A stretch of DNA of 10,582 nucleotides from Archangium sp. (GTDB lineage Bacteria; Myxococcota; Myxococcia; Myxococcales; Myxococcaceae), in contig JAEUJR010001047.1 in NCBI GenBank assembly GCA_016793585.1, positions 1-10,582 of the forward strand. Reading direction: 5' to 3'. The notes under the pieces were generated by a model, which had not been told where the DNA came from, did not search any database, and was given only the letters and a program-made list of their open reading frames with translations. The position numbers were made by a program, and so were the translations under genes. This document shows, piece by piece, positions 1 through 6,766 of the stretch; positions within the stretch are counted from its first letter, which is position 1, and every line of letters begins with the position of its first letter.

Positions 1-729
1 CGCCGACACGCGCGCCAGCTCGACGTCCTGCTCCGTCACCAGCTCGGCTTCACGGGCGACCCGCTCCTGCTCCTGGCGGAAGCGCGCCTGCATGTTGGCG
101 AACACCTGCGCCGAGGTGACGCGCACGTCTTGAATCTCGATGGTGTCGACGAGCAACCCCCAGCCCGAGCTCGTCGAGTCTTCGACACGGCCGCTGCCCG
201 AGACGACCGGAGCCACCTCGCGCACCAACTCAGACGCCAGCGCGTCCTTGCGGCGCGTCAGACACTCTTCGACGGTGAGGTTGGCGACGAGCCGGCGCGT
301 CGCGCCAATGCACATCTCCTCCATCATCGTGGCGAGCTTCTCCTGCGCGCGCTCGGGGAAGCTGAAGTTCAACATGCGGAACGCGATGAGCGGCTCGGCG
401 ATTCGGTACACGACGATGCCCGTCACCTTCACGCCGACCTTCTCCTGCGTGATCTGATCGGCGGTGAACTGCAGCCGCTGCACGGTGGTCGGTACGATCG
501 CGACCGAGTCCCACGGCCACTTGAAGACGGTCGCGCCCTGCCCGCTCGTGATCACCTCGCCGCCGCGCATTCGAATGAGGAACTCGCTGGGCTTGGCCGA
601 GATGACGCCCCACCGCTTCACTTTGTCGGGATCTTCCTCGGGCTTTCCGCGGCGCCACCCCTGGGCGTAACGCGTGGGCTCGGCTTCGACGGTCAGGGCG
701 ACGAGGTCCTTGTTGGGAGGGCGGCTCAT
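1..729 (-). CDS. SPFH / band-7 domain protein (flotillin/stomatin-like), 3' part missing
   Basis: The minus strand is open for 243 codons from the ATG at 729 to the window edge, so the C-terminus is missing. Residues about 42-215 read as an SPFH (band 7) domain: a strand-rich first half with patterns such as GVKVTGIVVYRI (99-110), then a helical half containing RAQEKLATMMEE and TVEECLTRRKDALASEL, and near its end the typical LLVDTIEIQDVRV (192-204). From about 205 the protein becomes a charged helix (ARFRQEQERVAREAEL), the usual start of the coiled coil in this family. No N-terminal transmembrane segment or signal peptide is visible, which is closer to cytosolic or flotillin-like members than to stomatins. 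Family members form membrane-associated oligomeric scaffolds; the specific role here is unknown. A GGAG lies 5 bases upstream of the ATG. In-frame ATGs about 14 and 16 codons earlier are possible but have no clear ribosome binding site. It is divergent from the ISC operon. Confidence 0.8.
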   Translation of the reverse strand, partial: MSRPPNKDLVALTVEAEPTRYAQGWRRGKPEEDPDKVKRWGVISAKPSEFLIRMRGGEVITSGQGATVFKWPWDSVAIVPTTVQRLQFTADQITQEKVGVKVTGIVVYRIAEPLIAFRMLNFSFPERAQEKLATMMEEMCIGATRRLVANLTVEECLTRRKDALASELVREVAPVVSGSGRVEDSTSSGWGLLVDTIEIQDVRVTSAQVFANMQARFRQEQERVAREAELVTEQDVELARVSA

Positions 730-800
730 GAGGGCTCCGTGAGGGTGAACGGCGAGCCGCCTCCCAGCCATGCGCATGCCGCGGTCCAACCCCGCCCAAC

Positions 801-815
801 CCCTCGAATCGAGGG
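801..815. repeat. Perfect 15-bp palindrome in divergent intergenic region
   Basis: CCCTCGAATCGAGGG is a perfect inverted repeat (7-bp arms around a central A). It lies 72 bases upstream of the SPFH gene start and about 97 bases upstream of the IscR-like site, inside the 268-base gap between divergent genes. The form suits a dimeric repressor operator, perhaps for the SPFH gene, but no regulator can be named and a chance palindrome is possible. The rest of 730-911 shows no convincing gene. Confidence 0.35.
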
Positions 816-911
816 AGAATAACGGGCCATTTCGGAGCAGCCATCGCGCCACGGCAGCGCACGAGCGCACCGCAAAAGGTCGAGTTTCCAAGCATTTCTG
901 GCGGGCCGGCC

Positions 912-936
912 ATAGTGGACTTGACGAGTCCACATC
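912..936 (+). promoter_or_regulatory. Candidate IscR type 1-like operator, site 1
   Basis: The 25-base element starts with ATA and contains GTGGACT at 915-921 and its exact inverse AGTCCAC at 927-933, separated by TGACG. The core GACT-5 bases-AGTC is the core and spacing of the E. coli type 1 IscR motif, which binds [2Fe-2S]-IscR and represses isc. Several flanking and central positions depart from that consensus. It overlaps the best -35 hexamer, as expected for repression. Which regulator binds is inference, since no iscR lies in this window. Confidence 0.5.
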
Positions 937-949
937 GTGAAAGTTAGAC
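921..949 (+). promoter_or_regulatory. Possible iscS operon promoter
   Basis: TTGACG (921-926) is a good -35 match. With a 17-base spacer it is followed by TTAGAC (944-949), a poor -10 match. The position inside operator site 1, about 50 bases before the iscS start, makes it a reasonable candidate, but the weak -10 keeps confidence low. An activator-dependent promoter or another sigma factor would also fit. Confidence 0.35.
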
Positions 950-957
950 CTGAGTCA

Positions 958-982
958 ATTCAGGACCTGAACAGTCCACATT
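958..982 (+). promoter_or_regulatory. Candidate IscR-like operator, site 2
   Basis: A second element has GACC (964-967), five bases, then AGTC (973-976), one mismatch from the site 1 core. Its right half continues AGTCCACATTGAAAG (973-987), nearly repeating AGTCCACATCGTGAAAG at 927-943. The two centres are 46 bases apart. It would lie downstream of the proposed -10, where a bound protein could block elongation. The left half is weaker than in site 1. Confidence 0.35.
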
Positions 983-997
983 GAAAGCGATGCCCGA

Positions 998-2359
998 ATG
1001 AAGCTCCCGATCTTCATGGATTACCACTCGACCACGCCGATGGATCCACGCGTGCTCGAGGCGATGAAGCCCTACTTCGTCGAGGACTTCGGGAACGCGG
1101 CGTCGCGCAATCACGCCTTCGGGTGGAAGGCCGAGGCCGCGGTCGACAAGGCACGCAAGCAGATCGCCTCGCTCATCGGCGCCTCTGACAAAGAGCTCGT
1201 GTTCACCTCTGGCGCGACCGAGTCGAACAACCTCGCGATCAAGGGCGTGGTCGAGTTCTACAAAGACAAGGGTGATCACATCATCACCGTGTCGACCGAG
1301 CACAAGGCGGTGCTCGACACGTGCAAGCGGCTCGAGCGGCAGCGCCTCGATCGCATCGACGAGCTGAAGCTTCAGCGGCTGATGGAGCTCACCGGGCGCG
1401 ACGTCTCGACCGAAGAGCTGGCGACGCTCGAGATCAAGCACGAGCTCGACAAAGACGCCGTGCTCAAGCGGTGGATCGACAAGGTTCGGGTCGGCGCGCG
1501 CGTGACGTACTTGTCGCCGAAGAAAGACGGCCTCATCGATCTCGATCAGCTCCGCGCGGCGATCACCGACAAGACGATTCTCGTGAGCGTCATGTTCGCG
1601 AACAACGAGATCGGCGTCGTGCAGCCGGTGGCCGAGATCGGGCAGATCTGCCGCGAGCGCGGCGTGCTCTTCCACACCGACGCGGTGCAGGGCATCGGCA
1701 AGATCCCCTTCGACGTCGAGGCGGTGAGGGCAGACCTCGTGTCGATCACCGCGCACAAGATGTACGGGCCCAAGGGCGTCGGCGCGCTCTACGTGCGTCG
1801 CAAGCCGCGTGTGCGCATCGCGCCGCTGATCGACGGCGGCGGCCATGAGCGCGGCATGCGCTCGGGCACCCTGAACGTCGCGGGCATCGTGGGCTTCGGC
1901 GCCGCCGCCGAGATCGCGAAGAACGAGATGGCCGAAGAGAGCGTTCGCATCGCAGGCCTGCGCGACCGCCTGTGGGCGGGGCTGCAGAAGAACCTCGACC
2001 TGCTCATCGTGAACGGCTCGGCCGAGCACCGCCTGCCGGGCAACCTCAACGTCTCGTTCGCCTACGTCGAAGGCGAAGCGATGATGATGACCATCAAAGA
2101 CGTCGCGGTGAGCTCGGGCTCGGCCTGCACCTCGGCGTCGCTCGAGCCCAGCTACGTGCTGCGCGCGCTCGGCGTCGAAGAAGACATGGCGCACTCGTCG
2201 ATCCGGTTCGGGCTCGGCCGGTTCACGACCGTCGAAGAGGTCGACTACGTGATCGAGCTCGTCACCCGTGCGGTGAAGAAGCTGCGCGACATGTCGCCGC
2301 TCTACGAGATGGCCAAAGAAGGCATCGACCTGAAGTCGATCGCCTGGACCGCACACTGA
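998..2359 (+). CDS. iscS: Cysteine desulfurase IscS (with ~50-residue insertion)
   Basis: This PLP enzyme converts L-cysteine to alanine and loads persulfide sulfur for delivery to IscU. The 453-residue protein follows E. coli IscS (404 residues) closely. It has [25 protein letters not shown] with the PLP-stacking His102; [20 protein letters not shown] with the PLP-binding Lys254; [12 protein letters not shown]; and [20 protein letters not shown] with the active Cys377 on the mobile loop. The C-terminal GIDLKSIAW matches the IscU-docking end typical of group I IscS rather than NifS. Residues 114-168 are odd: about 55 charged, probably helical residues stand where E. coli has five between the TCKRLE helix and the VTYL strand. 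Downstream residues are therefore shifted by +48 or +49. The chosen ATG gives the family N-terminus (MKLPI) and lies 10 bases after GAAAG. It is the first gene of the operon. Confidence 0.97.
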   Translation: MKLPIFMDYHSTTPMDPRVLEAMKPYFVEDFGNAASRNHAFGWKAEAAVDKARKQIASLIGASDKELVFTSGATESNNLAIKGVVEFYKDKGDHIITVSTEHKAVLDTCKRLERQRLDRIDELKLQRLMELTGRDVSTEELATLEIKHELDKDAVLKRWIDKVRVGARVTYLSPKKDGLIDLDQLRAAITDKTILVSVMFANNEIGVVQPVAEIGQICRERGVLFHTDAVQGIGKIPFDVEAVRADLVSITAHKMYGPKGVGALYVRRKPRVRIAPLIDGGGHERGMRSGTLNVAGIVGFGAAAEIAKNEMAEESVRIAGLRDRLWAGLQKNLDLLIVNGSAEHRLPGNLNVSFAYVEGEAMMMTIKDVAVSSGSACTSASLEPSYVLRALGVEEDMAHSSIRFGLGRFTTVEEVDYVIELVTRAVKKLRDMSPLYEMAKEGIDLKSIAWTAH

Positions 2360-2394
2360 CTTCGTCTTTCAAAGCCTGACCGAGGAGATCACCA

Positions 2395-2832
2395 ATGGCG
2401 TACAGCGAGAAGGTCATCGAGCACAACGCGAACCCCCGCAACGTGGGCACGATGGACACGCAGGACCCGAACGTGGGCACGGGGCTGGTCGGCGCGCCCG
2501 CGTGTGGCGACGTGATGCGGCTGCAGCTCAAGATCTCCGACGACGGCATGATTCAGGACGCGAAGTTCAAGACGTTCGGCTGCGGCTCGGCCATCGCGTC
2601 GTCTTCGCTCGTCACCGAGTGGGTGAAGGGCAAGTCGGTCGACGAAGCGGTGCAGATCACCAACAAGGAGATCGCCAGGGAGCTCTCGCTCCCGCCCGTG
2701 AAGATCCACTGCTCGGTGCTCGCCGAAGACGCGATCAAGGCGGCCATCAAGGACTTCCAGGAGAAGCGCGCCAAGCGTCAGGGCGCGGCCACGACTCCTG
2801 CGGTTTCGCCGTCGACCACCACGCAGCCGTAA
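2395..2832 (+). CDS. iscU: Iron-sulfur cluster scaffold protein IscU
   Basis: IscU is the scaffold on which [2Fe-2S] and [4Fe-4S] clusters are built from IscS sulfur before transfer to acceptors. The three cluster cysteines are Cys37 (in ACGDV), Cys63 (in GCGSA) and Cys106 (in HCSVL), together with Asp39 and His105, all numbered as in E. coli. LPPVK at 99-103 is the motif recognised by the chaperone HscA, which is encoded two genes downstream. The core ends near residue 128, the length of E. coli IscU. A further Thr/Pro/Ala/Ser-rich tail of about 17 residues (to 145) has no known counterpart and is probably disordered. GAGGAG lies 8 bases before the ATG, and the gap from iscS is 35 bases. Confidence 0.97.
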   Translation: MAYSEKVIEHNANPRNVGTMDTQDPNVGTGLVGAPACGDVMRLQLKISDDGMIQDAKFKTFGCGSAIASSSLVTEWVKGKSVDEAVQITNKEIARELSLPPVKIHCSVLAEDAIKAAIKDFQEKRAKRQGAATTPAVSPSTTTQP

Positions 2833-2847
2833 CTCTCCGGGACTCCC

Positions 2848-3249
2848 ATGACCGCCGAGGCCGAGGCTTCTACCTTCGTCGCTCCCAACCCGAACGCGCT
2901 GCCCACGGGCAAGCCGGTCGGCAAGGGCATCGGCATCACCGACAGCGCCGTGGAGCGCCTCAAGAAGCTGCTCACCGAGCGCAACACCCCGAACGCCGGC
3001 CTGCGCATCGCGGTGAAGGGCGGAGGCTGTTCTGGCCTCGCGTACCACATGGAGTGGGCCGAAGAGCCCAAGCAGCGCGACAAGCTGTTCGAGCGTGATG
3101 GCGTGCGCGTCTTCGTCGACCCGAAGAGCTACCTGTACCTCATGGGCACCGAGCTCGTGTTCGAAGAGACACTGATGGCGTCGGGCTTCAAGCTGCGGAA
3201 CCCGAACGAGAAGGCCGCCTGCGGCTGCGGCGACAGCTTCTCGGTGTAA
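2848..3249 (+). CDS. iscA: A-type iron-sulfur carrier protein IscA
   Basis: This A-type carrier (HesB/IscA family) receives iron or Fe-S clusters and passes them to apo-proteins. The three invariant cysteines are visible: Cys61 in GGGCSGL, and Cys125 and Cys127 in the C-terminal ACGCGDSFSV. The core from about residue 28 (GIGITDSAVERLKKLL) aligns with the start of E. coli IscA. The 133-residue product therefore carries about 27 extra N-terminal residues rich in Pro, Asn and Gly. No Met, Val or Leu codon with a convincing ribosome site marks a shorter start at the core boundary, so the ATG at 2848 is kept, although its ribosome site (CCGGGA) is weak. By sequence alone it could also be called an ErpA-like protein; its place between iscU and hscB favours IscA. 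Confidence 0.93.
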   Translation: MTAEAEASTFVAPNPNALPTGKPVGKGIGITDSAVERLKKLLTERNTPNAGLRIAVKGGGCSGLAYHMEWAEEPKQRDKLFERDGVRVFVDPKSYLYLMGTELVFEETLMASGFKLRNPNEKAACGCGDSFSV

Positions 3250-3255
3250 GGCGTC

Positions 3256-3777
3256 ATGAACCACTTCGAGATCTTCGGGCTCGCACCAGCGCTCGACCTG
3301 GACGTCAAAGCGCTGGAGCAGAAGCTTCGGGATCTGTCGCTCGAGTTCCACCCCGATCGCGTCGCGCAGGCCGACCCCAGAACCCGCCTCGCCGCTCTCG
3401 AGAAGACGACGGCGCTCAACGACGCCTTCAAGGTGCTCAGAGACCCCGTGCGGCGCGCGTTCTACGTGCTCAAGCTCAAGGGCGTCGATCTCGAGAGCGA
3501 GGCCGCGGCGGCGAAGGCGAAGATGCCGCTCGAGTTCCTCGAAGAGGTGATGAACCGCCGCGAGGCGCTCGAGGCCCTCAAGGCCAGGCGTGACGTCGAG
3601 CAGGCCCGCGCCATGGCCGACGAGATCGAAAAAGAGAAGTCGTCGGCGCTCGAGCAGGCGAAGGCTGCGCTCGGGCGTGACGACGTGAACGAGGCCGCGC
3701 ACCAGCTCGGGCGGGTGAAGTACTTCGCCCGGTTCGTCGAAGAGGTCGAGGCGCTCGAAGAGGAGGCGTTGTCGTGA
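3256..3777 (+). CDS. hscB: Fe-S protein assembly co-chaperone HscB (J-domain protein)
   Basis: HscB is the J-type co-chaperone that brings IscU to HscA and stimulates its ATPase. The 173-residue length is close to E. coli HscB (171). An N-terminal J domain begins MNHFEIFGL and carries the HPD signature at 32-34, the same numbering as in E. coli. [22 protein letters not shown] (about 55-76) ends the J domain. A C-terminal three-helix region follows, starting at [19 protein letters not shown], which corresponds to the IscU-binding face. No cysteine pairs are present in the N-terminus, so the zinc-finger form seen in eukaryotic homologues is absent. The gene starts 6 bases after iscA, with TAAGG serving as both stop and ribosome site, and it overlaps hscA by four bases. 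Confidence 0.94.
   Translation: MNHFEIFGLAPALDLDVKALEQKLRDLSLEFHPDRVAQADPRTRLAALEKTTALNDAFKVLRDPVRRAFYVLKLKGVDLESEAAAAKAKMPLEFLEEVMNRREALEALKARRDVEQARAMADEIEKEKSSALEQAKAALGRDDVNEAAHQLGRVKYFARFVEEVEALEEEALS
3761..3766 (+). promoter_or_regulatory. Ribosome binding site fixing the GTG start of hscA
   Basis: A perfect AGGAGG inside the end of hscB lies 7 bases before the GTG at 3774. It supports this GTG, which overlaps the hscB stop as GTGA, over any later start. It also implies translational coupling of the chaperone pair. Confidence 0.75.
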
Positions 3778-5615
3778 AGGGGTTCCTGCAGATCCACGAT
3801 CCGCTCAAGCCGAAGGGCCAGGTCGTCGGCATCGATCTCGGCACCACCAACTCGCTCGTCGCCTCGGTCGTTCAGGGCAAGCCGCGCTGCGTTCCGGCGG
3901 ACGAAGGCGACTCGATGCTGCTGCCCTCGGTGGTGCACTATGCCCAGAACGGCGGCGTCATCGTCGGCAAACGCGCAGTCGACGTGCTGCCCGAGTTTCC
4001 CACCGACACCATCAAGTCGGTGAAGCGCTTCATGGGCAAGTCGCTCGGCGATCTCGAGACGAAGAAGCTCGGCGCGTACAAGTTCGTCGAGGGCGCTGGC
4101 GTGGTGCGGTTTCAGGTCGCGGGCGGTCAGCCGGTGACTCCCATCGAAGTGAGCGGCGAGATCCTTCGCACCTTGAAGCGCCGCGCGGAGTCGGCCTTCG
4201 CGAGCAAGGTCGAGCAGGCCGTCATCACCGTGCCGGCGTACTTCGACGACGCCCAGCGGCAGGCCACGAAGGACGCGGGGCGACTGGCGGGGCTCGAGGT
4301 GCTGCGGCTGCTCAACGAACCCACCGCGGCCGCGCTCGCCTACGGCCTCGACAAGAACGCGCAGGGCACCTTCGCCGTCTATGATCTCGGCGGCGGCACG
4401 TTCGACATTTCGATTCTCGAGCTGGTCGACGGCGTCTTCCAGGTGAAGTCGGTGGGCGGTGATTCGGCGCTCGGTGGCGACGACTTCGATCGCGCGATCG
4501 TGCAGAAGGCGCTCGAGGCCTTCGGCCTGTCAGACCCCTCTCCTTCGCAGATCGCCCGGTTGCTCCAGCTCGCCCGCGCCGCGAAGGAGCGCCTCACCGA
4601 CGTCACCCAGACCACCCTCGAGCTCGACGGCAAATCGCTGGCGTTCACCCGCGCCGAGTTCGACGCGTGGATTCAGCCGCTGCTCCAGAAGACGGGCGTC
4701 GCCGTTCGGCGTGCGCTCAAAGACGCTGGCTTCACCGCGGCTGACATCAAGGGCGTGGTGTTGGTCGGCGGCTCGACGCGCGTTCCGGCCGTGCGCACGT
4801 TCGTGGAGTCGATCTTCGGCAAGCCGCCGCTCTCTGACATCGACCCCGATCAGGTGGTGGCGCTGGGCGCGGCGATTCAGGCCGATCTGCTGACCAACGC
4901 CGAGCGCCAGGACGAGGTGCTGCTGCTCGACGTGATTCCGCTCTCGCTCGGGCTCGAGACGATGGGCGGCATCGTCGAGAAGATCATTCCCCGCAACAGC
5001 GCCATTCCCATCGCGCAGGCGCAGGTCTTCACCACCTTCCAGGACGGGCAGACGGGAATGGACATGCACGTGGTTCAGGGCGAGCGCGAGCTGGTGCAGG
5101 ACTCGCGATCGCTCGCGCGGTTTCGGCTCTCGGGCATTCCTCCGATGCCGGCTGGCATGGGCCGCGTGCAGGTGACCTTCTCGATCGACGCCGACGGCAT
5201 TCTCTCGGTGAAGGCGAAGGAGCAGACCACCGGCGTCGAGCAGGCCATCACCGTGAAGCCGTCACACGGGCTGTCGGACGAAGAGGTCGAGCAGATGCTG
5301 CTCGACTCGATCGAAAACGGAGAGGCCGACATTCAGCGCCGACTGCTCGTGGAGCAGCAGGTCGAGGCGACGCGGGTGCTGGTCGACGCGCGCAAGCAGC
5401 TCACGCAGAACGGCGATCTGCTGTCGGTCGAGGAGCGCAAACGCTTCGAGCTCGGCGTCGAGGCGCTCGAGGCGCTGATGAAGAGCACGTCTGATCACGC
5501 GACGCTCAAGAACGCCATTCACGAACTCGATGAGCAGGCGAAGCCATTCGTCGAGCGCATCATGAACCGGGCGATCGCCAAGGCGGCCGTCGGTCACAGC
5601 ATCCAGAGCTTCTGA
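3774..5615 (+). CDS. hscA: Fe-S assembly chaperone HscA (Hsp70 family)
   Basis: HscA is the specialised Hsp70 ATPase that binds the LPPVK motif of IscU and promotes cluster release. The product is 613 residues (E. coli 616). The nucleotide-binding domain has phosphate-1 [13 protein letters not shown] (17-29), the connect segment [20 protein letters not shown] (from 153) followed by [14 protein letters not shown], phosphate-2 [14 protein letters not shown] (202-215) and the adenosine motif [14 protein letters not shown] (328-341). The interdomain linker is LLLDV (383-387). The substrate-binding domain follows with [20 protein letters not shown], and then a helical lid. The protein ends QSF and lacks the DnaK-type acidic EEVD-like tail. 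This absence and the operon position separate it from DnaK. The start is GTG, supported by a perfect upstream AGGAGG. The gene overlaps hscB by 4 bases and is followed after one base by fdx. Confidence 0.95.
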   Translation: MKGFLQIHDPLKPKGQVVGIDLGTTNSLVASVVQGKPRCVPADEGDSMLLPSVVHYAQNGGVIVGKRAVDVLPEFPTDTIKSVKRFMGKSLGDLETKKLGAYKFVEGAGVVRFQVAGGQPVTPIEVSGEILRTLKRRAESAFASKVEQAVITVPAYFDDAQRQATKDAGRLAGLEVLRLLNEPTAAALAYGLDKNAQGTFAVYDLGGGTFDISILELVDGVFQVKSVGGDSALGGDDFDRAIVQKALEAFGLSDPSPSQIARLLQLARAAKERLTDVTQTTLELDGKSLAFTRAEFDAWIQPLLQKTGVAVRRALKDAGFTAADIKGVVLVGGSTRVPAVRTFVESIFGKPPLSDIDPDQVVALGAAIQADLLTNAERQDEVLLLDVIPLSLGLETMGGIVEKIIPRNSAIPIAQAQVFTTFQDGQTGMDMHVVQGERELVQDSRSLARFRLSGIPPMPAGMGRVQVTFSIDADGILSVKAKEQTTGVEQAITVKPSHGLSDEEVEQMLLDSIENGEADIQRRLLVEQQVEATRVLVDARKQLTQNGDLLSVEERKRFELGVEALEALMKSTSDHATLKNAIHELDEQAKPFVERIMNRAIAKAAVGHSIQSF

Positions 5616-5616
5616 C

Positions 5617-6000
5617 ATGCCCCGCATTCACTTCATGAGCCCGCTGCAGGACCTCACCGTCGAGGTGGCAGAGGGCACGTCGATTCTCGAGGCCGCCGAA
5701 GAGGCCCACGCGCAGGTCGGCCACTCGTGCGGCGGCGTCTGCGCCTGCTCGACCTGCCACGTCTGGGTGAAGAAGGGCCTCGACTCGCTCTCGGAGCAGG
5801 ACGACCTCGAGATGGACCGGCTCGATCTCGCCTTCGACGTGCGGGCCACCTCGCGGCTGGGCTGCCAGGCGAAGGTCGGGAAGGACGATCTCGAGGTGGT
5901 GATCACCGAGGAGTCGCTCAAGGCGTACATGGACGAGAATCCAGACGAACGGCGAAGGCTCGAAGCCGAGGGCAAATGGCCGCCCGCGAAGTTCTCGTGA
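5617..6000 (+). CDS. fdx: ISC-type [2Fe-2S] ferredoxin
   Basis: This adrenodoxin-like [2Fe-2S] ferredoxin supplies electrons for cluster formation on IscU. The ligands are Cys38, Cys44, Cys47 and Cys83, in the arrangement C-X5-C-X2-C-X35-C as in E. coli Fdx. They sit in GHSCGGVCACSTCHVWV and SRLGCQAKV. Cys42 also lies inside the cluster loop, as in the family. LSEQDDLEMDRLDLAFDV corresponds to the acidic interaction helix. The product is 127 residues against 111 in E. coli. The added part is a charged C-terminal tail from about residue 98 (EESLKAYMDENPDERRRLE, ending KWPPAKFS). The ATG follows the hscA stop by one base and has no clear ribosome site, so translation is probably coupled to hscA. 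No iscX follows; this is the last ISC gene. Confidence 0.94.
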   Translation: MPRIHFMSPLQDLTVEVAEGTSILEAAEEAHAQVGHSCGGVCACSTCHVWVKKGLDSLSEQDDLEMDRLDLAFDVRATSRLGCQAKVGKDDLEVVITEESLKAYMDENPDERRRLEAEGKWPPAKFS

Positions 6001-6031
6001 GTGCGTCAGGGCGATCGTCGCAATGTCGTCG

Positions 6032-6060
6032 TTGACACGGTGGGGCTCAGCCCGTACAAG
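6032..6060 (+). promoter_or_regulatory. Predicted sigma-70-type promoter of tRNA-Leu
   Basis: TTGACA (6032-6037) is a perfect -35 hexamer. A 17-base spacer leads to TACAAG (6055-6060), which matches the -10 consensus at four of six positions including the invariant first two. The tRNA begins 11 bases later, consistent with a start near 6067. No terminator separates it from fdx. Confidence 0.7.
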
Positions 6061-6071
6061 CCCCGCGCCTC

Positions 6072-6155
6072 GCCCAGGTGGCGGAATTGGTAGACGCGCT
6101 AGATTCAGGGTCTAGTGCCGGCAACGGCGTGGAGGTTCGAGTCCTCTCCTGGGCA
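6072..6155 (+). tRNA. tRNA-Leu (anticodon CAG)
   Basis: The 84-base gene folds as a class II tRNA. The acceptor arms GCCCAGG and CCTGGGC pair over 7 bp, with discriminator A at 6155. The D-loop region has GGTAGAC. The anticodon stem CTAGA/TCTAG encloses the loop TTCAGGG, giving anticodon CAG (6106-6108), which reads CUG. A long variable arm (TGCCGGCAACGGCGT) and the T arm GAGGTTCGAGTCCTC follow. The long variable arm and anticodon identify leucine. CUG is a preferred leucine codon in GC-rich genomes. The 3' CCA is not encoded (CTT follows) and must be added by the CCA-adding enzyme. Confidence 0.97.
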
Positions 6156-6158
6156 CTT

Positions 6159-6197
6159 GAAGGGAATCGGTCGAAAGGCCGGTTCCCTTCGTCATTT
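6159..6197 (+). terminator. Strong hairpin after tRNA-Leu, probable intrinsic terminator
   Basis: GAAGGGAATCGG (6159-6170) and CCGGTTCCCTTC (6179-6190) form a 12-bp stem with a single G-T wobble around an 8-base loop. The sequence then reads GTCATTTC, so the U tract is short and interrupted. The position 3 bases after the tRNA suggests termination of the tRNA and any read-through from fdx, though it may be leaky. Confidence 0.65.
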
Positions 6198-6208
6198 CTG
6201 GGGTCTAC

Positions 6209-6754
6209 GTGACGCGACGGGTTCTCATCGGGCTGGTGCTGATCGCGGCGTGTGAGCAGCCCGTCTCTGAAGACGCGACCGGCAGCCTCGGCCCCATGGT
6301 CTTCGAGACGGCCGATGACGACTGCCGCCCTGCCCGCTTCACAGGAACGACCGGCTCGCTCTTCGTGGGAGCCCAGAGCAACGGCCGCCTCGTCGTCACC
6401 TCGTCACTCGTCTCGTTCTGGGGCCCGGCGCGCGAAGACGCAGGCGTGTTGATCGCAGGCTCGCGCACCGACTTCGCGAACGGCACCGACGTCGAGCTGG
6501 TGCTGGGTGGCGAACCAACGCGGCGCTGTGGGCGGCTGCGCTATCGCTGGAGCGATCTCGGCAGCGACGGCGGCGCGCGCTTTCTCGAGCTGAAGCAGGT
6601 CTGGCAGGCGATCGACGTCGGCTGCCCCGAACAGTACGCACACCTGCCCGAGCGTGATTGTTCGTCGACCCGCCGGGTGCGGTTCACGCCGACGACGGCC
6701 TGTCGCCTTCAGTGTCTCACGCCGAACGCCGACGATCTGACCTGCGGCTGCTAG
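6209..6754 (+). CDS. Predicted cysteine-rich lipoprotein of unknown function
   Basis: The 181-residue product begins MTRRVLIGLVLIAAC, a short type II signal peptide with lipobox IAAC, so Cys15 would be lipidated. Glu rather than Asp follows the Cys, which would suit outer-membrane sorting under E. coli-like rules. The mature part has eight further cysteines (39, 107, 139, 151, 165, 169, 179, 181). Six are crowded into the last 43 residues, ending in a CGC motif, and several disulfides in the periplasm are likely. I recognise no family. Strand-like stretches (LFVGAQSNGRLVVTSSLVSFWG and DVELVLGGE) suggest a beta-rich fold. The start is GTG after a GGGG stretch. It begins only 18 bases after the tRNA hairpin and is followed 12 bases later by a second lipoprotein gene, with which it is probably co-transcribed. 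Confidence 0.8.
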   Translation: MTRRVLIGLVLIAACEQPVSEDATGSLGPMVFETADDDCRPARFTGTTGSLFVGAQSNGRLVVTSSLVSFWGPAREDAGVLIAGSRTDFANGTDVELVLGGEPTRRCGRLRYRWSDLGSDGGARFLELKQVWQAIDVGCPEQYAHLPERDCSSTRRVRFTPTTACRLQCLTPNADDLTCGC

Positions 6755-6766
6755 AGAGCACGCTCC

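Noticed and set aside
130..822. 230-codon plus-strand frame and 227-codon minus-strand frame across the left end
   Set aside because: The SPFH reading frame on the minus strand explains this region; the other two give Arg/His/Ala-rich sequence without any family pattern.
816..844. Minus-strand promoter for the SPFH gene using TATTCT at 821-816 as a -10
   Set aside because: No acceptable -35 lies at 16-18 bases, so there is too little support.
1337..1501. Possible frameshift or assembly error in iscS producing the extra segment
   Set aside because: The segment is in frame at both ends, keeps the gene's codon style and contains sensible amphipathic sequence, so a true insertion is more likely.
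944..2356. 470-codon open frame on the minus strand opposite iscS
   Set aside because: Its product is His/Arg/Asp/Val-rich low-quality sequence with no recognisable motif, and it mirrors the codon pattern of iscS. Long antisense open frames are expected in GC-rich genes.
2389..3702. 437-codon minus-strand frame opposite iscU, iscA and hscB
   Set aside because: It crosses three well-supported genes, has Arg/Leu/Glu/His-rich composition and no domain. It is a GC-bias shadow.
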